From assembly GCA_963930775.1 (NCBI GenBank), contig OZ005690.1:10752411-10816410 (forward strand): a DNA stretch of 64,000 nt, given 5' to 3'. The translations under genes were made by a program, and so were the position numbers. The stretch is from Cliona cf. orientalis (taxonomy: Eukaryota > Porifera > Demospongiae > Clionaida > Clionaidae). Shown here piece by piece: positions 45,844 to 57,142 of the stretch. Numbering within the stretch: position 1 is the first letter of the stretch; each line of letters starts with the position of its first letter. The notes below the pieces were generated by a model that saw only the letters and a program-made list of their open reading frames with translations, ran no database searches and was not told the DNA's origin.

Positions 45844-48523
45844 ATGAACCTACTGTCAATAGCTCTACTTGTATGGATGATTATCATTATCGTCCAATCA
45901 TCAGATCAAGGTATATAACATGCAGTGACTAAAATTAGTCAGATACTTTGCTAGCATGCATCTTGTTTCAGCGGCTTGTGAAGATGGTGATGTTCGCTTG
46001 AGTGGAGGTAGGCATTATCGAGAGGGAAGAGTGGAGGTCTGTAGAAACCAGCAGTGGGGGAGAGTCTGTGATGATGCCTGGGATGAAAATGATGCTACTG
46101 TTGTGTGCAGGCAACTTGGACTTTCAGGAGAAGGTACTATTCTAAAAATGTTAACATTTAAGGCATGTTCCATAAGCTTCATAATATCAGGTGCTGAAAC
46201 TATTAATACAAAGCAGTATGGTCCTAGTACACTATCACTCTTTGCTCTGGATGATGTGGGATGCAATGGATCAGAGAGCAACTTATTAGATTGTCTGCCT
46301 CACCACAACTGTGGTATGGATAGAGGTACAGAAAATGCTGGTGTGCAGTGCTTACGCAGAGGTATGGATGAACAAGTTTTATCATTTCCTGCATATATTT
46401 ACAAGTTCATAATTAGGTGTCGAACTAGAGTATGGATCCGACCAAGAAAGAAATAATACTTTGATCACTGTGATAGCGAATGGCACACAAGAGGAAGACA
46501 ATGTGCTTTCTTGTTTAACAGATAGAAAAAATTGTTGTATTGACGAGTTCAATATTTCTGGAAGCTGGTTCTTGCCAAATGGATCAAATATGCTAAATAA
46601 TGATCAATCACTCCATATTACTTTGGGGAACCAAACTGTGGGATTGAGTCTTAGTCCTGACTTGCCTAGTGGGATCTATCATTGTGAGATGAATGACAGG
46701 GACAATATCACTCACCACCTCTATGCTGGCATTTACCCTGAAGATGAAGGTACGTGTATGCTAAAAATGATGATTATTGTACCCAAATTTAATAGCTAAC
46801 TGCATGATTCATAACTTAAGCTTGATATGAATTTAATGACAGGAAATGTGACTAACGTATCTGTTGAGTATGATAGAACAAGTCAAACCATCACCTGTAC
46901 ATCAACTGGTGGACCAGCCACAGATGTTACTTGGTCAAAGGATAACATTAATATCAGATTGACTATGGGAGGTCTTTATGAACACTCACAGATCATCATA
47001 AACGCAACTAGTGCTACTTATGAGAACAGGTTGAGGATTGTTGACAAGTCATCAGAAGCAGCCGGGAATTACACATGTAGCATAACAAACTCCAGGGGAG
47101 GCATGAACGAGAGTTTATACATACAAGGTAACTATTATGCATAAAAGTAGCTCTACTGAATTTATCAAAATTCAGAAACCTTCTACATTAAGTTTTTCAC
47201 AGACAGCTCGATAACAGTATACTTAATTATCACTGTATGCATGCATGTAACGTATTATGTGTGAAGGGCAAAATTATTATTACGTACACAATAATGTTCA
47301 GTGTGCAGAGATATGGAGTTCAGAATCATCAATGCCAGCAGTGGTGATGAAGGAAATGTTAACACAGTGGAGGTGTGTATTGACGATCAGTGGCACAAAG
47401 CAACAACAAAAATAACGAACAACTCTCCATCGCCACAAAACATCTCCGTCCAAGAAAATTCCACTTCAATGATAATAATTTGGTCCCCCATTGAGCAGTC
47501 CATTCCCAGTGATAATAATACCATAAATGGATATGATTTATCATGCATAACATCATCACTATCTGATTACGGGCAGATCCACGAAGTGAGAGTACCCAAC
47601 ATTAGCACAAGTACCACTAGGGTCCAGGTCAGTGGATTACTACCAGGCACGGCATACCAGTGCTGTGTCAATGCACACATACAGACAAACACTCCTCTTG
47701 ATCTGATAACCACAAACTGTGTCAATGTCTCAACAAAACCTGTTGTTGTTTCTGATACTGTAACAGAGATTATGTCAACAGAAGCTGCACATGTCACAAA
47801 CTTTACAGATCTTGAGGGAGTGTTTACATCAACAAGAAGTGAATTTGCATTGAATCATCATGATTGCTCATCTCTTGGACTAGGAATTGGCCTAGGTGTA
47901 GCTTGTCTGCTACTGATGGGATCAATAGTCATCAACATAATATTTCTTACGATGCATTTAAAGAATAATGCTACGAAATCTATCTTCAAACCTTCTTGTA
48001 TAAACAAGTAAGTGCTTACTGTATAATATTATTGTAGCTTGTGTTATGATATTATTATGTTTATGCTGAAACTATAGCTATATCCACCTCAAGCCATAGC
48101 TATTTTTCCATTTTGTTTGCACTACAGCAGACTATAAATTTTTATAAGAAGTATAAATAATTCATTTCCTCCATAATTTATTCGAAGACTCAGTCTGATA
48201 AACACATTTATTGCAGATTGTATGAGGAAAGTGATTCTGAACACGATGAGCATTTGGTCAGTAACCCCATCTATGGTGATGCCCTGCCTGGGGAAAGTGA
48301 AGACAGAGCTAGTGAGGGAGAAAATTATGACGTTCTTCATCGTGATGTGCAAACGGCAGAGGGAGTAGCTCCAACTGGAATAATATACGAAGTGATCAGC
48401 AACCTTCAGCCCAGTCAGTCTAACAGAGCCTGTGATGGAGATACCAAAACTCTGAGCACAGGAGCTGATGATGATGATGCTTCTGTGTATGCTAAACTGG
48501 GGGCTGTGGGCATTGATCAGTGA
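45844..48523 (+). CDS. SRCR-Ig-Ig-FN3-TM receptor, class A' tail, complete
   Basis: Exons 45844-45910, 45972-46133, 46191-46361, 46417-46749, 46843-47127, 47302-48007 and 48217-48523 give 2031 nt (676 aa). Leader [21 protein letters not shown] half 2 is short (no PDWYG). Ig1 and Ig2 are intact. Exon 6 has a longer juxtamembrane stalk than 17069-19840, rich in Thr/Ser/Glu (DTVTEIMSTEAAHV), and a distinct helix [15 protein letters not shown]. The tail is a shortened class A: DSEHDEHL, NPIY, YDVL, IIYEVI (a full ITIM pattern), SVYAKL, ending AVGIDQ; the SPYANI motif is absent. No divergent partner gene remains, only an orphan upstream region near 41700-41915. Confidence 0.88.
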
Positions 48524-49023
48524 AACTGTGGTTCAGGAGAGGATGTGACGTTTGGAGTTATAGTGATGAGTAGGTAGAATGTATATAGCAAAGTTCACAT
48601 TAAACATCATGTTAACAGTATCTGTTACTGTACATGTCATGCAACTTCATGACATTGTTATAAAACACGATACATACACCAAAATTATGGGACACACTTA
48701 TACACGCATTAAATTTTGTAATATATGCATGTAGCAGCAATAATATATTATTAAATATTGTATAAAATGTTACAGGTATCAATAGTGTTCAATTGATAAT
48801 CTTAAATTTGTGTGAGTCAGATGTAGCTTCCTAGCTAAGTTACTACTGTAACACTAATAACGAAACCAAAATTAATTATTTCACATACTGTCTAAGACCC
48901 TTAGAATACAATTAACCTATTCTTCCTTCAAGTTAGTAGTATAGCTAATAAATTAATTAAATTTTATTGCAGTATTTGTTTGATTCCCAGGTGGCTCAGT
49001 GACTTGCTATAATTGGAGTACTA
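48524..49023. other. Tail-to-tail spacer
   Basis: 3' flanks of two convergent receptor genes; no ORF or repeat of note. Confidence 0.4.
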
Positions 49024-52000
49024 TCACTGACAGCTACTTGTAGTCTTAATTGGCTTATTTCCACCAAGATCAGTCACTTCTTCATAGATTATGGCAGCAG
49101 CATCTCCTCTGGCTGTGGTAGCTACAGCAGTGCTAGTAGTAATTGTTCCTTGTTGTGGAGTGGAGGTATCATAAATGGGATTGGCCACAAAGTCATGCTC
49201 TTCAGTGACTCTGTATAAAAAGAGAGAAAAGGATATTAACACAACAAGACTAAACCTAGTCCAATGGCCGACCCTCGTTGTAGAGTGGAGATATTGTACC
49301 AATTCATACTCTTTAGCAACTCTGTATAAGGAAGAGAGAGAATAATATTATTACTTAACTATAATGATTTAACTGCCATGGGAAATCTTATATATACGTA
49401 CTGTAATTACTATAGCCTAAGGCTGCTGTAGCTAGTGCAAACATCAAGGAAATTTAAAGTAGCTATGCCTTGAAGGGGATACCTTCATGACATTGCCATA
49501 ATACAAGCTACAGCTAGTAAATACTTACTCATTTGTACAAGAAGGTTTGAAGGTAGATTTCCTAGCATTGTTCTTTAAACACACTGTAAGAAATATTATG
49601 TTGATGACTATTACTCCAATCAGTAGCAGACAAGCTACACCTAGGCCAATTCCTAATCCAATAGCTGAGCAACCGGGATGATTTGACACGATTTCTGTTC
49701 TTATTGGTATAACCTCCTTTTCTGTTGATATTGTGGAAAATGTATTAAACTCTGATTCTGTTGACACAAATTCTGAGTCTGTACCAGTAACAGTAATGGT
49801 TGAAGTTGCTACACAGTTTGAGCTTATCAGATCAAGAGGAGTGTTTGTCTGTATGTGTGCATTGACACAGCACTGGTATGCCATGCCTGGTAGTAATCCA
49901 TTGACCTGGACCCTAGTGGTACTTGTACTAATATTGGGTACTCTCACTTCATGGATCTGCCCGTGATCAGATAGCAATGATGTTGTGCATGATAAGTCAT
50001 ATCTACTGATATTTTTATCATTGGGCTGCCCAGACCACTCCAACATCACTGATTCAGAAGTTGAGTCTACTATGATAGAAATGTCTTGTAGTGATCGAGA
50101 GTTATTTACTACTTTGGCAGATGTTGTTTCATGCCATTGGTCATCAATACACACCTCTACAGTACTTTCCTGGACATCACTTTTGTTGTTGATCCTAAGC
50201 TCCAGATCTCTGCATACTGAAATTTTAATATTATTGATTACAGCTGTTTTTATGCATAATAATTGTTACCTTGTATGTATAAACTCCCATTCATGCCTCC
50301 CCTGGAGTTTGTGAATTGACATGTGTAATTCCCGGCTGCTTCTGATGACTTATTTAAAATCCTCAACCTGTTCTCATAAGTAGCACTAGTTGTGTTTATG
50401 ATGATCTGTGAGTGTTCATAAAGATCTCCCATAGTCAATCTGATATTTACATTGTCCTTTGACCAAGTAACATCTGTGGCTGGTCCACCAGTTGATGTAC
50501 AGGTGATGGTTTGACTTGTTCTGTCATACTGAACGGATACGTTAATCACATTTCCTATTAAATTTACAGTCCAATGAACAGTTAATTAAAATTACGGCTA
50601 TTATTTGCTACTATAATGAATGCACAGGAGTGCAAAACCCTCACCGCTACACGCATGCATGACTCATGCACATGTAGTAGCTAGGATATCTCAATGTGTA
50701 ATATAAGGAGTATTGAACTAGATACATACTACCATAATAATATGGTAGTATGTATCTAGTTCAATGCCCTGCACCTGAGGTACTCCAGTTTCTTCAGAGT
50801 CAGTGCATGATATAGGCTAGGGGGAAGGCACCTGCCTATATGTCACTATAATAACTGAAAGCCTCTATGACTACTTAAACTCAATTATGCACTTGAGAGC
50901 CTCTGCCTGTTTACACTGTCACTGCATTGACAACTGACCAGAATGGCAACCACAGCTGCACACTATTATACCACTGGTAACGTGACCATTCTTCCTTGAT
51001 GCCTGATAATCCTCAGATGCGTACTTTCTCTCAGACGACCCTTACCATACGGACGGACAAACAAACGGACGGACGGACGGACGGACGGACAAACGGACGG
51101 ACGGACGGACAAAAATCGCCAAACGATTGCAGTAACCCTCCGCCTACGCTTTGCGGCGAGGGTTAATAATAACCTATTAGCACATACCTTCATCTTCAGG
51201 GTAAATGCCAGCATAGAGGTGGTGAGTGACATTTTCCCTGTCCATCATCTCACAGTGATAGATCCCACTAGGTAATTCAGGACTGATATTCAATCCCACA
51301 ATTTGATTTCCCAAGGTAATATGGAGTGATTGTGATATTATTTTTGACCCATTAGCTAAGAACCAGCTTCCAGGAATATTGAACTCATCAACACAACAAT
51401 TTTCTCTGTCAGTTGAACAAGAAAGCACATTATCTTCCTCTTGTGTGCCATTCGCTATTACAGTGATCAAAGTGTTATTGCTTTCTTGGTTATATCCATA
51501 CTCTAGTTTGACTCCTAATTATGAGCTTAAGTTGTAAATTTATGCAGGAAACAATAAAAATTGTTCATCCATACCTCTACGTAAGCATTGTACACCAGCA
51601 TTTTCTCTGCCTCTATCCATACCACAGTTGTACATGTGCTGAGGCAGACAATCTAATAAGTTGCTCTCTGATCCACTGCAGCCCACATCATCCAGAGCAA
51701 AGAATGAAAGTGTACTAGGACCATACCAATCTGGAGCTGACTGTGCATCAATTGCTTCAGCACCTGATATTTTGATGCTCATCGAATATGCCATAGTCTA
51801 TACTAATATTTTGAAATACCTTCTTCTGAAAGTCCCAGTTGCCTGCACGCAACAGCAGCATCATTTTCATCCCAGGCGTCATCACAGACTCTCCCCCACT
51901 GCTGGTTTCTACAGACCTCCACTCTTCCCTCTCGATAATGCCTACCTCCACTCAAGCGAACATCACCATCTTCACAAGCTGAAATAAGAAAGCTATACAC

Positions 52001-52109
52001 ACTAGCAAAGTATCAGTTCGGACTAAAATTTAATTTCTGTAGGCATACCTTGATTTGATGGCTGGATAATGATCAATATCCATACAAGAGCTACCGACAT
52101 TTGGCTCAT
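49024..52109 (-). CDS. SRCR-Ig-Ig-FN3-TM receptor, class B tail, complete
   Basis: Minus-strand exons 52109-52049, 51978-51820, 51763-51575, 51514-51188, 50554-50270, 50216-49529 and 49210-49024 give 1896 nt (631 aa). Leader [20 protein letters not shown] keeps all canonical cysteines, with an extra MYNC in the second half. Ig1 (CSTD...SWFLA...YHCEM), Ig2 and FN3 ([10 protein letters not shown]) are open. A long Ser/Thr/Glu stalk ([16 protein letters not shown]) precedes the helix [15 protein letters not shown]. Tail: NPIY and IIYEEV, ending TTSSCQ. The 633-nt intron between Ig2 and Ig1 contains a palindrome (50712-50765) and a GGAC tetranucleotide tract. The short alternative tail exon found in other class B genes is decayed here, having lost its NPxY codons (about 49255-49325). 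Confidence 0.88.
50712..50765. repeat. Perfect 25-bp palindrome in intron
   Basis: Arms 50712-50736 and 50741-50765, beginning ATTGAACTAGATACATACTA, 4-nt spacer. Confidence 0.9.
51050..51112. repeat. GGAC microsatellite
   Basis: Repeated GGAC units with a few ACAA interruptions inside a receptor intron. Confidence 0.9.
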
Positions 52110-54119
52110 TGTGATATCAAGGATGATTCCTAGCTGACTCTTTAGATCCCTTCAAGATGACTTGATATCAGTCAGAACACAAAGTAAAGCAAGTCACTGT
52201 TTCTACCCAATAGTTTATTACCTCAATTTCATTTCTACATAACAAAGTCACTGGAAACTCACTGATTGCTGTGTAAGTTTTTCAGTAAGCAGAGTGAATG
52301 CATGCAGAGGAGGATAAATTACTCTTAGTGAATTTAGTTAATTTAATACTTACATGTATGCATTAACTAATGTTCCAGAAATGTAGCTAATTAAGTTGTT
52401 TATACAGTTAGGAATCTGAAATATTTAGACAATGATATTTCCTCATACTAATGGTTAATGATTTAGAAAGGAGGCATGAAACCGAGACAATTATCGTCCT
52501 TAATTACTACAATGAATAATTTCAATTTTGAAAAATGTACGCTTTTCTGGTAAAGGTCGTCAATTGCTCATTACACATTATGTAAATGCTAGTTTCTTAC
52601 GTTAAATTGTGTAAAAATTAACAGTGACATATTATATTTTGTACTCCATGGCATGTTCAATGGGAATTGATCAGTGAAACTCTGGAGAGGATGTGATGTT
52701 TGGAGTTAGCGATGAGTAGGTAGAATAATATATGAATAGCAAAGTCAACATTAATTATAACCGATGATCATGTTAGTAGTACATTTTATGTGATGAAACA
52801 CAATAATTATTATTATCAACCAATACTAAGACTCACTTATATACCGTATACACACAATGTCATTAGTTTTGTATCATTAAAGGCAACAATACCGTATAAT
52901 CTGGTTAATAAGCGCATGCGCTTATAGCGGTAAACGGAACGACAGTATGCGCTTAATAAAGGATATGCGCTTGTATGGCACATAGCCACGCCCACAAACG
53001 TTTGGGCACGTGATGGATGCGAGGCCCGCACCGCTCGCGCTAGTGCAGTGCTAGCTGGCTCGATCGATCGAGTGCTTTAGCGTTTACAGTTGCCGCTCAA
53101 GACGACCAGTGCTGGCGATTTGTCTGAAACTCGATCTTCTTCCATGATATGGCCATCATTTCTCCAAAGATATCTGGACTCCACATACTTTCCAGCCGGT
53201 CAAGGTCAGGTTCATAGAACGCCACGCCTATTAATAGCGATTTCCAACCTCTAAAATTAGCGGTGTTTTAAAGATAGTAGAATCTCGACTTGAATCGTGA
53301 GGTACTAGCTCCTCCAAGACCTTGCTTTAAAAGCGTGATGATAGGCGATCATTATGGCGTTTGTTTCGCGAAAATCGGTCAAGTAGTTTAGGAGTTACGC
53401 GCGTGCAAAATTTCATTCCGCGAAAATGCCATACAAAACATATGGGAATAAAATTCTTCCAAAAAATACATTGCGTTTGCGGCACCGCCCATATGACCAC
53501 CTAAATTTGATTTCCGCGAGAGCGTAAGCTACGCTGGGATCATTTGACCGATCCTGGGCAAATCGGAGGTGCTGATTTCGAATTTGGTGACTATTCTTGG
53601 CCAAAATGCACGTATGTACCACTATAAGGGCTAAAACAAGAATAGAGATAGCAAAATAAGCTATAACCAACGCGTATTTACTCGTATCACAGGCGGGCGT
53701 TATCTTGGGAAAGCAAAGCCGATCCGCTCACAGCAGTATTATTTCGATTAATGAGCTTCACAACTCCGGAAACATAATAGAAGAGTGTGGTGATGGAATC
53801 ATAGGGCAAATTTTTGATAGCCATAGTTCGTGGGCATTTATCTCAGCCGACCATTACCAGTTCAGCCGCAAGCAATCTGAAGGTCCCTTAGTAAGGATAA
53901 GAGCTGGTGTGTTTAAATCACTATTTGAGCATGTTCAAAGAAGATTTAGCTAGAGCCTAGGCTATAATTTACATGACATAATTCATCCATCTTTGATATA
54001 GCTACAGTGCTTCAAGGCAAGAGAGCAAATTTTTTGAACTTCTATTTTTTGAGGTTAAATGAGCTTCACTATGCTTAATAACATCTACAGATATCATAAA
54101 AATCACTTTTATCGTCTTT
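52110..54119. other. Intergenic with element remnant
   Basis: 52661-52735 matches the 3' flank after the gene ending at 48523 (TGATCAGTGAAACT, GATGTTTGGAGTTAG), a relic gene end. 52890-53240 is an inverted relative of the element at 54749-55197. 53240-54119 is not recognised; it holds only an ~80-codon ORF (53705-53953, +) with no domain I know. Confidence 0.5.
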
Positions 54120-54748
54120 TTGCACGCTAGAATCAGTTGCGGCAGCTGCTCGGGAACAAAAACAAGGCTTTTCCCACAAATTGTTACCTGAAACTTCTCA
54201 AAACTATCATTAACGGCCCTCGAGCTCCATGAAAGCGTGGTCTACACGTTTATTGCTTTGATGATTTATTACAGTAGTTTATTAAGTGCACACTATAATT
54301 TATAGGCGTTAATTAAGCGACAATTAATGTCAAATCATTGAGAAAAATGTTTTGTAATGTAATTTCTACTTGACTTTCCTATTAGTCTACACTGTAGGAG
54401 GTTGCATGCTTCACTTTCAGTGATAACAGTGACATAGATGTAACACTAACAGTAATATTATTGAACTCAATCAGCTCACATGACCGGTTAAAGGTAATTC
54501 CTATGAGTCTATAATCCCCTAGTGGTTTGGAATCGATGCCCCTTCAACACTTGTGGGTTGTTTATTATTATACATAATTTGTACTATATACAATACAATG
54601 TCATAATGTTATTGTGGATGTGTATTATACCATGCTAAAACATGTACGTTACACATTAAGTGTCCTGATTATGGCATGCTATAGATGATATATTAATTAA
54701 TGGCTATAGTATATAGAGTAGTCTAAGATATCCTCATTAATTGTAGCC

Positions 54749-55197
54749 ATACCGTAAACTCTGGTTATTAAGCGCACCTCGCTATTAAGCGCACATTGTT
54801 TATTAAGCGCATGCCCTCTTCTTGTCATAAGCTATTGTTTATTAAGCGCATGCGCTTAATAGGCGTGGCGTTCTATGAATCTGACCTTGACCGGCTGGAA
54901 AGTATTGGGAGTCAGGTATCTTTGGAGAAATGATGGCCACGAATAACGTTATCATGCAAGAAGATCGACAAATCGCAAGCACTCGTCATCTTGAGCGGCA
55001 ACTGTAAATGCTAAAGTGCTCGATCGATCGAGCGCTAGCGCTAGCGGGCCTCGCATCCATCACGTGCCCAAACGTTTGTGGGCGTACGCGTGGTTATGTG
55101 CCATATAAGCGCATATCTTTTATTAAGCGCATACTGCAGCTGGCATTCCGTTTACCGCTATAAGCGCATGCGCTTATTAACCAGAGTCTACGGTATT
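54749..55197. mobile_element. MITE rich in AAGCGCATGCGCTT motifs
   Basis: Ends ATACCGTAAACTCTGGTTAT and the imperfect complement AACCAGAGTCTACGGTAT. Many internal GCGCATGCGC / TTAAGCGCA motifs in both orientations. Absent from the paralogous site near 16075. A truncated inverted relative lies at 52890-53240. Confidence 0.75.
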
Positions 55198-55585
55198 ATA
55201 TATATGTGTGTTACCAGTTGTTGCCCTTTTGGGTAAAGGTAGTTTCGAATTCATATGAAACTTAATTTTCAATCTTTTATAGCCGTGGCTTTTTACAATC
55301 ATAATTATTGTTGTTCTTTTGACCATTTGGGTGACTCTCTAATCTTATGATATTATTACTCCAAACCTATCACCTTTCATGAATGTTCAAAACCATGACA
55401 TGCAGTGACATAGTGCTATAGCTATATAAAATAGGCCCACAGTGAATATCATTAATTTTTGTGCACGCACTATAGTTATAGCTAGATACATTGCCATACT
55501 AGTACTTTCGTAATGTCGTATACTGTTCGTTCATATTACATGCATACTGAATGTTGCTATTATACCCATAATACCATAATTATAA

Positions 55586-55924
55586 TGCACCAGTCAATGG
55601 TATGCCCCACCACCCCTACATGCATGGGGCAAATATGGGGACAATGTAGGAGATATGCAAAATCAAGCCTGCCCTAGGCTAGGGGTGGGGCATTGTCACG
55701 CCCAAAAATCAAGTGCTAATCAATAAACTTGAAGCTAATACAGTGGGCGAAGGTCAAGAAGTAAGCCAGCTGGCGACAAAGAATAGAATATGTGGGGGCT
55801 TTGCATAACTTGAAGTGCCCCAGGGGTGGGGACTTACTGAAATTCGAAAGGAACAATCCCCACCTTGCCCCACATCGGCCCCATGTATACGTAGGGGTAG
55901 TGGGGCATACCATTGACAGGTGCA
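55586..55924. mobile_element. MITE, TGCACCTGTCAA family, copy 2
   Basis: Ends TGCACCAGTCAATGGTATGC and complement ...CCATTGACAGGTGCA, target TAA (55583-55585 and 55925-55927). Empty site in the paralogous region near 16615. Same family as 10288-10646. Confidence 0.8.
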
Positions 55925-56027
55925 TAATAATAATAGTGCATGCATGCATGCATATACTATGCATTTGTATTGCGTACATACACATAATATATTAATGATG
56001 TATATATATATTATGTAGCATACCATG

Positions 56028-56462
56028 GCAATGAGTAAACACAGTGCAAAGTAAACACAGGAAAAAATCTTCACAACACAACTGTTGCATTACTTAATTC
56101 ACAATCATTTTGGGAACATTGTAAACTCTTCACAACGGTTGTAATTCCAAAATGCATCAAATTACAACAAAAGCACAACATTAGGGTAGTTAATGAATCA
56201 TTATTAATGGTTATATACCTAATTTCACAACCGTTGCACAACAGGTTCACAACCGTTGTGTTTAATAACACAATACTTTTGCAACGACCCAACATTTAGG
56301 CCAAAACACAACCGTTGCAAGCGGCGCGGTACAATCTTTGTCGTACCTTGATGTTGTGAAAGTACTGTGATTAGACCTAATTCACAACAAATTACAAGGA
56401 ATCTGCAACAATTGTGTTGTGAAGATTTTTTCCTGTGAAAGTGAAAGGACTACTGAATCAGT
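56028..56462 (+). promoter_or_regulatory. Upstream element split by a MITE
   Basis: The two conserved blocks (ATGAGTAAACACAGTGC and AAAGTGAAAGGACTACTGAA), about 10 bp apart at 16719-16765, are here separated by the 382-bp element at 56056-56437. Confidence 0.65.
56056..56437. mobile_element. MITE, CACAGGAAAAAATC family, copy 1
   Basis: Ends CACAGGAAAAAATCTTCACA and complement, internal ACAACGGTTGT/ACAACCGTTG words, target AAA on both sides. The paralogous region at 16740 is empty. Confidence 0.85.
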
Positions 56463-56672
56463 CTAAGCCAATAATTTGGTACACAGTATATATTATGGTG
56501 TAATCATAACTATAAAGTGAATGTGCCTCTTTGTTTTCCATACAGTGAAGCTGTGATTATTCGTGAGCTTTCTACTACATAAAATATATATTTAGAGAAA
56601 CGGAACTGGGAGTTAAAATAGCAAATATCTAGCCAATCATAACAATACAGTAGTGATTGCCTTACATAATTA

Positions 56673-57058
56673 CACAGGAAAAAATCTCCACAACACAACT
56701 GTTGCATTACTTAATTCACAATCATTTTGGGAACATTGTAAACTCTTCACAACGGTTGTAATTCCAAAATGCATCAAATTACAACAAAAGCACAACATTA
56801 GGGTAGTTAATGAATCATTATTAATGGTTATTAGTAGTTTATACCTTATTTCACAACCGTTGCACAACAGGTTCACAACCGTTGTGTTTAATAACACAAT
56901 GCTTTTGCAACGACCCAACATTTAGGCCAAAACACAACCGTTGCAAGCGGTACAATCTTTGTTGTACCATGATGTTGTGAAAGTATTGTGATTAGACCGA
57001 ATTCACAACAAATTACAAGGAATCTGCAACAGTTGTGTTGTGAAGATTTTTTCCTGTG
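56673..57058. mobile_element. MITE, CACAGGAAAAAATC family, copy 2
   Basis: Nearly identical to copy 1, 236 bp further on, target TTA (56670-56672, 57059-57061). Empty site in the paralogue near 16974. Confidence 0.85.
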
Positions 57059-57142
57059 TTATTCTTTTATGCTGTGTAGATATTTGAGATCTTATACTCA
57101 GCTCACTGTCACTGATTAGAAGCATTCCAGTTTGAAATAGCA

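Larger units (their letters stand above)
54120..57142. other. Second copy of segmental duplication, expanded by insertions
   Basis: Matches 15430-17068 collinearly but is enlarged by insertions at 54749-55197, 55586-55924, 56056-56437 and 56673-57058. A ~110-bp block at its left edge (about 54125-54232) is inverted relative to the other copy. Confidence 0.75.

Noticed and set aside
55716-56074. Short minus-strand ORFs of about 90-106 codons
   Set aside because: They lie across a MITE boundary and AT-rich flank without domain or splice context.
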